DNA from: DATKEJ01 sp963768715
Lineage (GTDB): Bacteria > Bacteroidota > Rhodothermia > Rhodothermales > DATKEJ01
Reading direction: 5' to 3'
Assembly: GCA_963768715.1 (NCBI GenBank)
Contig: CAVYJC010000007.1
Coordinates: 1 to 64,000, forward strand
Length of the DNA stretch: 64,000 nucleotides
Shown piece after piece: positions 1-8,371 of the stretch (positions are counted from its first letter, which is position 1; the number at the start of each line of letters is the position of its first letter). The notes beneath the pieces are model-generated. The model was not told the DNA's origin. It saw only the letters and a list, made by a program, of their open reading frames with translations, and searched no databases. The position numbers and the translations under genes were made by a program.

Positions 1-1442
1 GTCCGCGCCACCTTGAGGATCCGGTGATAGGCCCGTGCGCTCAACCCGATCCGCTGCATGGCCGCCTTCATGAGGGCCTGACCGGATGCATCGAGACGGC
101 ACGTTTCCTTCACTTGGCGGGAGGTCATCTGGGCGTTGCAGTAGATGCCAGGCGAATCCTTGAAGCGCTCGGCCTGGATCCGGCGGCAGTCGATGATGCG
201 GTCGCGGATTTCTGCGGATTTGGGTCCTGTTCGGCGAAGGTTCAATTCTTCGAACGGAACCGGCGTGACTTCGATGTGCATGTCGATGCGATCCATCAGC
301 GGACCGCTCACGCGCCCGAGGTACTTCTGGATCTGGCCCTCGTTGCAGGCGCATGAGCGGGTAGGATCATTTGCGTAGCCGCAGGGACACGGATTCATAC
401 TCGCCACAAGCATGAACCGAGAAGGATAGTCGACGCTGATCCGCGCGCGGCTGATCGTGACGCGCCCTTCCTCGAGTGGCTGCCGGAGCACCTCGAGTGC
501 CGAGCGACGGAACTCGGGCAGCTCGTCGAGGAAGAGCACGCCGTTGTGGGCCAACGAAATCTCACCCGGCATCGGATTCGATCCCCCGCCGCACAACCCG
601 ACGTCCGACACGGTGTGATGCGGCGCACGAAACGGCCGGCCGGCGACGAGGCCGGATCCGTTCAGCTTGCCGCCTACCGAGTGGATTTTCGTCGTCTCGA
701 TCGCTTCCTCCAGAGAAAACGGAGGAAGAATAGTCGGAAGCCGCCGCGCGAGCATCGTCTTCCCCGCTCCCGGCGGACCCACCATCAGCACGTTGTGCCC
801 ACCCGCTGCGGCGACTTCCAGGGCACGTTTGACATTCTCCTGCCCACGGACGTCCGCCATGTCGAGGCCCGCGTGCACCGTGTCTCCGAACCGAGTCTTC
901 GGATCCAAGCGAAACGGCGTCACCCTTTCGAAATCACGAAGGATGTGGAAAGCGTCGAGCAACGTCCCGACCGGATATACTCTTAGTCCATCAACGACCG
1001 CCGCTTCAGAAGCGTTTTCCTTCGGAACCAGGATGCCGATTCGTCCCTCCGCCCTTGCACAAACGGCCATCGAAAGCACGCCCCGAACGGACCGCACGGA
1101 TCCGTCGAGTGACAACTCGCCGAGGATATAGAGATCGCTCAGTGGCGCCGATTCAAGCGCAGTGCCCCCTGCAGCAAGGAGTCCGATCGCGATGGGGAGA
1201 TCAAACGCCGAGCCTTCTTTCGGGACGTCCGCCGGCGCGAGGTTGATGACCAGGCGGCCTCTCGGCATGCTGAGCCCGCAGTTCTTTATGGCCGAGAACA
1301 CGCGGGTGCGGCTTTCCTTGACGACGCTGTCGGGCAGCCCCACCATCTGGAAGTTGGGCATGGCGGATTCGGCGTGCGTCTCGATCTCGATCGGGAGCGC
1401 ATCCACACCGTGCACAGTGCTGCTCCAAACGTGAGATAGCAT
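1..1442 (-). CDS. comM: ComM/YifB-family Mg-chelatase-like AAA+ ATPase (3' end cut by window)
   Basis: The minus strand is open from an ATG at 1442 to the window edge, giving about 480 residues; the family is usually about 510, so roughly 30 C-terminal residues are missing. The N-terminal part is Lon-protease S5-like (starts MLSHVWSSTVHG). The AAA+ core has a Walker A GPPGAGKT, followed by FLDELPEF (Walker B) and the MNPCPCGY/DRIDMH region typical of ComM. Family members act as a hexameric helicase promoting branch migration during natural transformation. The start is chosen because it gives the canonical family N-terminus. The next gene upstream is separated by about 260 bp carrying a heptamer array. 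Confidence 0.93.
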   Translation of the reverse strand, partial: MLSHVWSSTVHGVDALPIEIETHAESAMPNFQMVGLPDSVVKESRTRVFSAIKNCGLSMPRGRLVINLAPADVPKEGSAFDLPIAIGLLAAGGTALESAPLSDLYILGELSLDGSVRSVRGVLSMAVCARAEGRIGILVPKENASEAAVVDGLRVYPVGTLLDAFHILRDFERVTPFRLDPKTRFGDTVHAGLDMADVRGQENVKRALEVAAAGGHNVLMVGPPGAGKTMLARRLPTILPPFSLEEAIETTKIHSVGGKLNGSGLVAGRPFRAPHHTVSDVGLCGGGSNPMPGEISLAHNGVLFLDELPEFRRSALEVLRQPLEEGRVTISRARISVDYPSRFMLVASMNPCPCGYANDPTRSCACNEGQIQKYLGRVSGPLMDRIDMHIEVTPVPFEELNLRRTGPKSAEIRDRIIDCRRIQAERFKDSPGIYCNAQMTSRQVKETCRLDASGQALMKAAMQRIGLSARAYHRILKVAR

Positions 1443-1507
1443 GGGTGATTCGAGGTTTGGATGTCATATAGACACCTGGGGGAGGCGTTTCATAACCTCG
1501 AAATCAC

Positions 1508-1535
1508 TTCAAACACCAGACTTCAAACACCAAAC
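1508..1535. repeat. Heptamer array TTCAAAC/ACCARAC, 4 units
   Basis: Four consecutive 7-bp units: TTCAAAC, ACCAGAC, TTCAAAC, ACCAAAC. The same family reappears as an inverted pair at 33491-33518 and 33608-33638. The rest of the 1443-1702 gap is a GC-rich stretch (about 1610-1700) with short palindromes and no convincing gene. Confidence 0.8.
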
Positions 1536-1702
1536 TTGAATTCGGTACGTTATCCCACTCAGATCGCTATCCATCGCAACCTCCCCCGGCTGCACTCTCC
1601 CGAACAAGTTCGGGATCGCTTAGCCTGCCCCCCGTCTTCGCGGGCTACCGCCCGCTTCGCCGGGCAAGCTCTCCGGGAGGGGGCCCGTATCGTGGGACAA
1701 GC

Positions 1703-2698
1703 TCAATCCGCTCCGCGCTTCCTCCAAAGCCCGAACACAAAATCACTCGCAAATTCCCCTGACGCGAGTAACTCATCCTCTGCGAGCATCATTCGCTCCA
1801 TCCACGCCATCGCTTTTTCGTCCCGGCGGGCGAAATGATGTGCAATGTCCTTGAGCACGAGGTGCAGGATCGTGCCGCCGAGGTCCTTTCGCTCGACTGG
1901 CTCGAACGTCTCATCGAGCAACGGCAGGATGCGGGAGGATTCGGCTGCCTCCGATGGATCGTTCAGCCACATTGCAAGCCGGCCAACTCGGCGGTTGCGG
2001 TGCTTGACTTCTCCACTCCCCCACCGGAATCGGTAGCGTACAGGAAGCGTCTCCAATATTTCGTCGGCAGCTTCGAGCTGGCGAGCCGACCACTGGAATC
2101 GATCCGGGCCGACGTAATCCCGGAGAAGGATCACCCCCCCCGGTCTGAGCACCCGATGAATCCAGTCGATCATCGGAACCAGCGGCGAAATATGATGAAG
2201 GGCGTTGAAGACGATGACCACGTCGTAACTCGACGGAGGGATGTCGAGTTTTCGTGCATCGCCGACGGTAAATCGGAGCTGTTCCTCCAGCCCCTCAACG
2301 GCGGCACGCTCCCGCGCCTTCTCAATGCGATTCGGAGAGATGTCGTATCCGTCGATGCGGGCAAAGCGTCCCGTTCGAGCCCAACGCACCTCGTGAGCAC
2401 CAGTCCCGCATGCGAGGGACAGGGCTGTCCGATCATCCCGATCCTTCAAATGCTTTCGGGCAACGTATTCATAGACGGTTTCCGCAGGATTTCCGGTAGC
2501 CAGGAGATTCCAGCGCTGCTGGATCACCTCCAAGCTTCCCCAGTACCTGGGCGGACTTTCTGTCATCTCCCAGGCGCGGTCAACGCGATCACGGGCCGTC
2601 CACGACACCAGACGTTTCAAGATCCGCGGGTAGTTCCCCTGGCGGAGCTTTTCCCGGAGTGCGGGCAAGTCGTCCTTTGAGATGAGATTCCTAAACAA
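1703..2698 (-). CDS. Class I SAM-dependent methyltransferase
   Basis: A 331-residue protein with a Rossmann-type methyltransferase fold. Motif I is LSLACGTGAHEVRWA (about residues 94-108), followed by an acidic residue at the end of strand 2 (DGYDIS), then VVIVFNALHHISP and a VLRPGGVILLRDYVG post-motif. This is the signature of small-molecule methyltransferases; the substrate cannot be read from sequence. The start used is TTG at 2698; the in-frame upstream stop is only a few codons away, so the true start is there or at a later internal Met. The C-terminus carries an about 100-residue helical extension. Confidence 0.75.
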   Translation of the reverse strand: MFRNLISKDDLPALREKLRQGNYPRILKRLVSWTARDRVDRAWEMTESPPRYWGSLEVIQQRWNLLATGNPAETVYEYVARKHLKDRDDRTALSLACGTGAHEVRWARTGRFARIDGYDISPNRIEKARERAAVEGLEEQLRFTVGDARKLDIPPSSYDVVIVFNALHHISPLVPMIDWIHRVLRPGGVILLRDYVGPDRFQWSARQLEAADEILETLPVRYRFRWGSGEVKHRNRRVGRLAMWLNDPSEAAESSRILPLLDETFEPVERKDLGGTILHLVLKDIAHHFARRDEKAMAWMERMMLAEDELLASGEFASDFVFGLWRKRGAD

Positions 2699-2836
2699 TG
2701 CGGAAACCAGAATTCAGCAAGCAGATTTTCGGGTCGAGTCAAGATAGGCCGGATGAAGCCAACAGCAGACATTCCTCAACCTACCTGGAACTCGTGCGTA
2801 GGACAGACTCTCCTGAACCATTGACAGGCGTTTCTG

Positions 2837-4054
2837 ATGCATCAGCGTACCACGTTCCCCGTGCCAGTTCTCTGGATATTAGGGACAATTTTTGCGGCGG
2901 GTTGTAGGGATTCTCCGCCGGCACCCGGCGAATGGTCCGGGTATGCCTCGGTGGCCGAGGATCAGTTGCTCCCCATCCATGCCCATCTCAATCTGACCGA
3001 CAAACCGCCGCACGGGTATTTCGAGGTCGCCGGTGAACGGACCGAGATCCCGGAGATGGTCTACACCGGCGATTCGCTGCGGCTGATATTCGCCGAATAT
3101 GGCGCCGTTATGGCAGGGCGTCTGACCGGTGATCGCTATGCCGGGAAGTACGTTCGGTTTCGGAAGGACACGACGAGCTTTCCTTTCGTTCTCTTCTGGG
3201 AACCGGAGGCTGGCGCTGGATCGCTCGACGCCCGACACCTGGACGGCACGTACCAGGTCACGTTCCATTATCCGAATCGCATAGACAGTGCGAGCGTAGC
3301 GGTCATCGAATCGAAGGACGACAAGATCACGGGCACCATCATTTATCCGAGCGGCGATCTGGGGCTGCTGGAGGGACGATACGACGGCTCTCATCTCCAA
3401 CTCGCACGATTCAATGGTTGGCAGGCGATTCTACTGGATCTGGAGCCTGCGGACGGCGGCCTTGTGGGCACGCTCTACGAACGTGCCGACTACCAGACTC
3501 CGGTTGTCCTGCGTCGCGTTGAGGCCGACGCCCAGCCGGGTGAGCGGCCGACGCGCGTGCGCGACCCAAATGCTCCCTTTCAGTTTTCGGGACTAACGGT
3601 TGAAGGCGACACCGTGTCGTGGGACGATCCCGTGTTCGGTGGAAATCCAATCGTGATCGACATCATGGGCACTTGGTGCCACAACTGCCTCGACATGGCG
3701 CCCATGTTGGAGAAGGCTTACGAGGATCATCACGATGCCGGACTCCAGATCGTCTCGATGGCCTTCGAGATCAGCGACGACGTCGACGCTGCGAAGAAGA
3801 ACCTCGGATTGTTCAGACAGCGATTCGACATCCCGTATTTCATTCTGTTCTGCGGTTCGCTGGATCAGGACAACGTGGACGAGCGCCTGAACAGCCAGCT
3901 CGACAACTTCTATGCGTATCCCAGCACGCTCTTCATCGATCGCGCGGGAAGGGTCTCAGAAATCCATACCGGGTTCAACGGACCCGGAACCGGGAAGGAA
4001 CGCTATCAGGAGGCACTGGCGAGGTTTGAGGAGGCGGTTGGGAGGATACTTTGA
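2837..4054 (+). CDS. TlpA-like thioredoxin-fold lipoprotein
   Basis: A 405-residue predicted lipoprotein: hydrophobic N-terminus ending in a lipobox with Cys near residue 23 (FAAGC). A long beta-rich N-terminal region (to about residue 240) precedes a TlpA/AhpC-type thioredoxin domain with the redox motif W-C-H-N-C at about residues 280-284 and a cis-Pro loop YPSTLFID. Family members reduce periplasmic disulfides, for instance in cytochrome c maturation or oxidative-stress defence. Gene ends in TGA at 4052-4054, followed directly by an A-rich heptamer array. The specific partner is unknown. Confidence 0.82.
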   Translation: MHQRTTFPVPVLWILGTIFAAGCRDSPPAPGEWSGYASVAEDQLLPIHAHLNLTDKPPHGYFEVAGERTEIPEMVYTGDSLRLIFAEYGAVMAGRLTGDRYAGKYVRFRKDTTSFPFVLFWEPEAGAGSLDARHLDGTYQVTFHYPNRIDSASVAVIESKDDKITGTIIYPSGDLGLLEGRYDGSHLQLARFNGWQAILLDLEPADGGLVGTLYERADYQTPVVLRRVEADAQPGERPTRVRDPNAPFQFSGLTVEGDTVSWDDPVFGGNPIVIDIMGTWCHNCLDMAPMLEKAYEDHHDAGLQIVSMAFEISDDVDAAKKNLGLFRQRFDIPYFILFCGSLDQDNVDERLNSQLDNFYAYPSTLFIDRAGRVSEIHTGFNGPGTGKERYQEALARFEEAVGRIL

Positions 4055-4089
4055 GCAATTCAAAATGCAAAATTCAAATCGCAAATTTG
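4055..4089. repeat. Degenerate heptamer array after stop codon (AAAATGC/AAAATTC type)
   Basis: Units GCAATTC, AAAATGC, AAAATTC, AAATCGC, AAATTTG keep a 7-nt step and begin at the base after the TGA of the TlpA-like gene. Confidence 0.65.
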
Positions 4090-4180
4090 GGTCCGATGTT
4101 CTAAGTCGGCGTGCGGCACGACCATCCCGTAGGAGTAGGCCAACCGAAGGGCGGCCTGCTCGTTCGCGCGTTGGACCCAA
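4087..4180 (+). promoter_or_regulatory. Candidate structured leader/REP-like element upstream of the RidA-like gene
   Basis: A closing stem TTTGGGTCC (4087-4095) pairs with GGACCCAAG (4172-4180), with one G-U pair. Inside is a hairpin GAGTAGGCC (4133-4141) with GGCCTGCTC (4153-4161), 8 of 9 pairs, plus a weaker GTCG/CGAC hairpin near 4105-4122. It ends 10 nt before the ATG of the next gene. A hairpin of similar style occurs at 58736-58765, so a dispersed palindromic element is as likely as a cis-regulatory RNA. Confidence 0.35.
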
Positions 4181-4190
4181 GGTGTAGACC

Positions 4191-4583
4191 ATGAATAACA
4201 GAACCAACTACTCCACATCAGCTCCCTGGGAGCCCATCATCGGCTACTCGCGGGCCGTCAAAATCGGTAACCGGGTCGTCGTTACAGGAACGACCGCGAC
4301 GGACTCGAAGGGCGACATCGTCGGGGTTGGAGACGCCACCAAGCAGACACGGCAAACAATTGAAAATATTAAAACTGTGCTGGAACGTGCCGGCGCGACA
4401 CTGGCGGACGTCATTCGTACGCGGATGTACGTCACGAACATCGACGACTGGGAGGCGATCGGACGCGTCCATGGTGAATATTTTGGAGACGTGATGCCGG
4501 CGACGACCATGGTGGAGGTGAGCCGGCTTATTCATCCGGATATGGTGGTGGAGATCGAGGCAGAAGCAGTGGTCGATGGCTGA
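4191..4583 (+). CDS. RidA/YjgF/UK114-family protein lacking the usual catalytic Arg
   Basis: A 130-residue protein with the trimeric chorismate-mutase-like Rid fold: VVVTGTTA, QTRQTIENIKTVLERAGATLADVIRTRMYVTN and the C-terminal MVVEIEAEAV. Archetypal RidA hydrolyses reactive enamine/imine intermediates and needs an Arg in the motif PxRxxVxV. Here the motif reads PATTMVEV, with Thr where Arg is expected, so enamine deaminase activity is doubtful; it belongs with the non-canonical Rid subgroups. It lies alone between two heptamer arrays. ATG at 4191 gives the normal family length. Confidence 0.85.
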   Translation: MNNRTNYSTSAPWEPIIGYSRAVKIGNRVVVTGTTATDSKGDIVGVGDATKQTRQTIENIKTVLERAGATLADVIRTRMYVTNIDDWEAIGRVHGEYFGDVMPATTMVEVSRLIHPDMVVEIEAEAVVDG

Positions 4584-4712
4584 CGCGATCGACTATTCAA
4601 AATTCAGAAACCTGTCCGGCGAAGCTCGGGCGAAGCGTGAGCGAAGACGGATTCGAAAAGCAGAATTGGTCCCATGACCGCCCGGACATGATCAGTGCGG
4701 ACGCAATCTGAA

Positions 4713-4791
4713 ATCGCACATCACAAATCACAAATCACAAATCAAATTCTGCCGTCTGAATTCTGACGTCTGATGTCCTGACGTCCTGACG
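4713..4791. repeat. Register-preserving heptamer array that drifts in sequence and changes to octamers
   Basis: Nine 7-bp units in order: ATCGCAC, ATCACAA three times, ATCAAAT, TCTGCCG, TCTGAAT, TCTGACG, TCTGATG; then two 8-bp units TCCTGACG. The step is kept while the unit changes. Confidence 0.8.
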
Positions 4792-4848
4792 TCCTTTTTC
4801 CGTAATCTCCGTTCGCAACCAGAATCTAGCCTCAACCGTCGTACAAGG

Positions 4849-6171
4849 ATGCCCCTGACAGCCGGGACCCCCGAGTCTGCACTTCTCCGAACCATATATG
4901 ACAGCGCGGTCGAGGCCGTCCGTGCCGATATCCTCTTCGAGCGCGGCTCGGCCTTCATGGAACTCCGCCGCGCATCGCGCGGCACCGAACACATCGCCGT
5001 CATTGGCGCCGGGAAAGCGGCAATCCCAATGGCCGTTGGGGCGGAGAAAGCCCTCGACCATGCCGTGGACCTGGGACTGGTCGTCGTCCCAAGAGGATAC
5101 GTAGAGTCGTTGCCTCCGCACTTTCACCTGCCCACTCACGTCGAAATCGTGGAGTCCGGGCACCCCATTCCAAGCGAGGAAGGCGCCGGCGCGGGTGCGC
5201 GGATGCTCGATCTGCTGCGGGGTTACGGCTCGGATGATCTCGTCGTCGTCCTGATATCCGGCGGCGCCTCGGCACTCCTCCCTACCCCCGTTCACGGTAT
5301 CACGGTCGAGGATGTGTCCCGCACCACGGATACCTTACTCCGCAGCGGCGCCTCGATCCAAGAGATCAACACCATCAGAAAGCACCTGACGGCCATCGGC
5401 GGCGGCCGGCTCGCCCAGGCGGCTTATCCCGCGACCGTCATCAACTACATCATTTCCGACGTGATTGGAAACGATCCTTCGTTCATCGGAAGCGGACCCT
5501 GTGCACCGGACGACACGACGTTTCGTGATGCGCGCAACGTAATCGATCTATACGGGCTCTGGGACGAACTGCCTGAACCCGTGACGCGTCATTTGAGAAC
5601 GAGCGCGCCCGGCAGCGCGTCCGACACGCCCGACACCGACGATGAAATCTTTGAAACCATCACCCTGCGCATGCTTGGCACGAACGAAGAAGCCCTGGCT
5701 GGAGCGAGAAAGGCAGCTTTGGATTTGGGCCTGAAGCCGACAGTCCGGAAATCCGATCTATGCGGCGAAGCAAGACATGTCGGCGTCGGGATCGCACGTA
5801 TGATCGCAGGAGCCGAGCCGGGCACGTGCCTCATCTGGGGGGGCGAAACGACGGTGACCGTCCGCGGCAACGGCGTTGGAGGACGAAACCACGAGCTGGT
5901 TCTGGCGGCGGCCCTCGAACTCGACCGGATAGGCGGCGACGCCGCCATTCTTAGCGCGGGAACGGATGGCATCGACGGCATGACAAAGGCCGCCGGCGCT
6001 TGGACGGACGGCCAGACTATCGCCCGCGCCCGCTCAATGGGCCTCAATCCCGAAGCCGCCCTGGCAAACAACGATTCGGGCACGTTCTTCGAGGCACTCG
6101 GGCAGCAGGTGGTGACTGGGCCGACGCATACGAATGTTATGGATGTGGTGGTAGCGGGTCGAGCGGACTGA
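4849..6171 (+). CDS. Glycerate 2-kinase (GckA/TtuD, MOFRL family)
   Basis: A 440-residue protein with an N-terminal DUF4147 domain and C-terminal MOFRL domain. Diagnostic stretches are VIGAGKAAIPMA, SGHPIPSEEG, LISGGASALL, the kinase loop NTIRKHLTAIGGGRLA, LIWGGETTVTV and the terminal LSAGTDGIDG. Members phosphorylate D-glycerate to 2-phosphoglycerate, feeding glycolate, tartrate or serine breakdown into glycolysis. An AAGG lies directly before the ATG. The stop TGA (6169-6171) is followed within 3 nt by the longest heptamer array of the window. Confidence 0.92.
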   Translation: MPLTAGTPESALLRTIYDSAVEAVRADILFERGSAFMELRRASRGTEHIAVIGAGKAAIPMAVGAEKALDHAVDLGLVVVPRGYVESLPPHFHLPTHVEIVESGHPIPSEEGAGAGARMLDLLRGYGSDDLVVVLISGGASALLPTPVHGITVEDVSRTTDTLLRSGASIQEINTIRKHLTAIGGGRLAQAAYPATVINYIISDVIGNDPSFIGSGPCAPDDTTFRDARNVIDLYGLWDELPEPVTRHLRTSAPGSASDTPDTDDEIFETITLRMLGTNEEALAGARKAALDLGLKPTVRKSDLCGEARHVGVGIARMIAGAEPGTCLIWGGETTVTVRGNGVGGRNHELVLAAALELDRIGGDAAILSAGTDGIDGMTKAAGAWTDGQTIARARSMGLNPEAALANNDSGTFFEALGQQVVTGPTHTNVMDVVVAGRAD

Positions 6172-6173
6172 GC

Positions 6174-6534
6174 GCAGAACGCAGAGCGCAGAGCGCAGAG
6201 CGCAGAGCGCAGAACGCAGAACGCAGAACGCACGCAGAACGCAGAACGCAGACGCAGAGCGCAGAGCGCAGAACGCAGAACGCAGAGCGCAGAACGCAGA
6301 GCGCAGAGCGCAGAACGCAGAACGCAGAACGCAGAGCGCAGAACGCAGAACGCAGAACGCAGAACGCAGAACGCAGAGCGCAGAGCGCAGCAGACGCAGA
6401 GCGCAGACGCAGAACGCAGAACGCAGAGCGCAGAGCGCAGAGCGCAGAGCGCAGAACGCAGAACGCAGAACGCAGAACGCAGAGCGCAGAGCGCAGAGCG
6501 CAGAACGCAGAACGCCGAGCGCAGAGCGCAGAGC
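6174..6534. repeat. Long heptamer array GCAGARC, about 51 units
   Basis: Tandem units GCAGAAC and GCAGAGC in mixed order over about 361 bp, interrupted by a few short off-register units (GCAC, GCAGAC). It begins 3 nt after the glycerate kinase stop. It contains no stop codons, so long spurious ORFs run through both strands. The reverse-complement unit GCTCTGC forms a second array at 6985-7012. Confidence 0.95.
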
Positions 6535-6544
6535 AAGGCGGCCC

Positions 6545-6916
6545 CTACCGTCGTCGTGAATTACGTCGGGCTGTGTTTGCCGATGCGACGAACATCGCCG
6601 TCAATTCATTCGCTTCCTTGAGAAGGGGATGAATTCTGCCTCCAAGCTCCTCAAATAGCTCGAGTATCATCTCAAGCCAAAACGACGATTCTTCGATCTC
6701 CTGGATCGAAATACCAATCTTGCTGACGAACTCTCGCGAACTACGTGCCCGTCTGGCTTCTCTATAATTGGCAGCCTGGGAGGACGCGCTTCTCGCAAGC
6801 TGGTCTGCAATTGTCCGGCCTGACATTGTTCTTGGGAGACCGTCAACCAACCTTAGCGTATCTACAGCAAATTGCCTGGACCGAAAATAGAGATCGAGTC
6901 GAGAACCACTGGCCAT
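6545..6916 (-). CDS. Four-helix-bundle protein (S23/IVP, TIGR02436-like)
   Basis: A 123-residue all-helical protein. Family signatures: LARSASSQAANYREARRARSSREFVSKIGISIQEIEES (written here only as a landmark around residues 41-78, key residues are the S-x-x-x-N-x-x-E-A run) and the later LEELG-like helix. Relatives are encoded in 23S rRNA intervening sequences or stand alone; the related Avd protein assists diversity-generating retroelements. No reverse transcriptase or rRNA is nearby. The gene fills the 450-bp gap between the long GCAGARC array (6174-6534) and its inverted copy (6985-7012), so it looks like the cargo of a heptamer-bounded unit. Confidence 0.85.
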   Translation of the reverse strand: MASGSRLDLYFRSRQFAVDTLRLVDGLPRTMSGRTIADQLARSASSQAANYREARRARSSREFVSKIGISIQEIEESSFWLEMILELFEELGGRIHPLLKEANELTAMFVASANTARRNSRRR

Positions 6917-6984
6917 GAATGTCTCCGGGAGTTTACGCTAATAGACACTTCGGCATACCAAAGCGTAACCTCGTCGTAGCGATT

Positions 6985-7012
6985 GCTCTGCGCTCTGCGC
7001 TCTGCGCTCTGC
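6985..7012. repeat. Inverted partner array GCTCTGC, 4 units
   Basis: Four exact GCTCTGC units, the reverse complement of GCAGAGC at 6174-6534. It lies 5 bp before the stop codon (TAG, complement of 7017-7019) of the converging polyferredoxin gene, so the same heptamer follows both converging genes in the sense direction. Confidence 0.93.
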
Positions 7013-7016
7013 TGCG

Positions 7017-8371
7017 CTAAAGAACGCCGAGTTCGTCCAACCTCACCGTCACCGCCGGTTCACCCAGCCGCCCATCGACAGGCCCATTCTCCAAATTCAA
7101 CACCCCCCTCGGGCACACCGTCGAGCACATCCCGCAGCCCACGCACGAGGCGCGGACAATGTTCTGCCCGCGCTGGGCGTACCAGCGAACGTCGATCCCC
7201 ATCTCGCAGTACTTCGAACAGTTGCCGCAAGAGATGCACTGGCCACCGTTCGTAGTGATCCGGAAGCGCGAGAACTTCCGCTGGATCAGGCCGAGGATCG
7301 CCGCCATCGGACAACCGAAGCGGCACCAGACACGCGTTCCCATCAGCGGATAGAATCCGACGCCGATCACACCGGCCCAGATGAGGCCGAAGAAGAAACC
7401 GTACCACTGCGAAAACGCTCCGGACAGACTTCCCAGAACCCATCCGCCGAGCGCCGAATTGATCCACAGAAGAAGCGTGCCCAACGTCACCAGGGCTAAT
7501 GCGCCATGAACGGTATATCGTTCTATTTTCCAAGACTTTTAGCGACTTGTCCGAGAGATGTCGGAAGGAATCACCTGCCGTATTGGCCAGCGCTCCGCAT
7601 CCGCATACCCACGAGCAGTACCACCGCTTCCCGAAAAAGTAGGTCAATATCGGTGTTGCAATAACGGTCATCATTCCGCCCCAGAAGACCATGAATACGC
7701 CGAGCGCGCCCGGGGCCTCGACGAGATATCCGACTGTGCCGGGAAAGAGGTAATCGTACTTCAAGGGCCAGAAGTAGTGGAAATAAAACTCGGGCTGATT
7801 GAAAAGCTGCAGCAGCCCCGGGATGATGAAGCCGAAGCCCGTCTGAAAAAAGACGACGGACAGCGTACGGATGATCTGATACCGCGAATGACGGTAGCGA
7901 ACCAGAGCGCGGATTCCCATCACGCCCACTGCAAGCGTGTAGAAGAGCCCGTAAACGAACCAGCGGTCCGACGGCTTCCCGCGTATCCATTGACTTAGCC
8001 AGTCGGTGGCCGATGCGAGATGAGTCATCGATTCGGGGACCCAATAGAGAAGGACGTAGAAAGCCCGTCAAAGCGACTCCGAGCATCCACCCCACTGCGC
8101 CACGACCGATTACGGAGGAATGAACCGTGCCGTCGTTGCGAACACCGGCCGGACGACTCATGTAGGTGCGCCACGAATAGAGGATGGTTCCGACTACGAC
8201 GCCGCCCACTCCGATCCAAAACGGAATCAGCGATCCGAGCTGGCCCATGAACGCCGAAAAGACGGCGACGAGACCGACGCCCACGGCGATCAGACCCGTT
8301 CGCTGGACCCCATCGAGGTGCGTGCCCGGTGAAGTCAGCTGGAGACTGGCGTCAAGTTTCGAGTAGTTCAT
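7017..8371 (-). CDS. NapH-like membrane polyferredoxin, interrupted by two apparent frameshifts
   Basis: Three overlapping frames join into one protein. It has N-terminal membrane segments, then LTGF joined to YVLLYWVPES after a shift in a TTT run (8060-8062). Next come transmembrane helices with the CxxxC-like WYCSWVCGCG, then a second shift in an A run (7537-7540) joining DKSL to KSWKIERYTVHG, and finally CRFGCP plus two 4Fe-4S motifs (CISCGNCSKYC and CVGCGMCSTVC). The family moves electrons between quinols and soluble or periplasmic acceptors. Its start overlaps the stop of the FAD oxidoreductase by 4 bp (ATGA), so the two form an operon. Both shifts remove one surplus base, which could be sequencing error. 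Confidence 0.8.

Noticed and set aside
6174..6534. CRISPR-like array
   Set aside because: Units are 7 bp and contiguous with no unique spacers; no cas genes are present.
5589..6632. Long ORFs on both strands (about 315 and 210 codons) across the GCAGARC array
   Set aside because: The array contains no stop codons on either strand, so the frames are open by composition; the translations are monotonous repeats and overlap the glycerate kinase.
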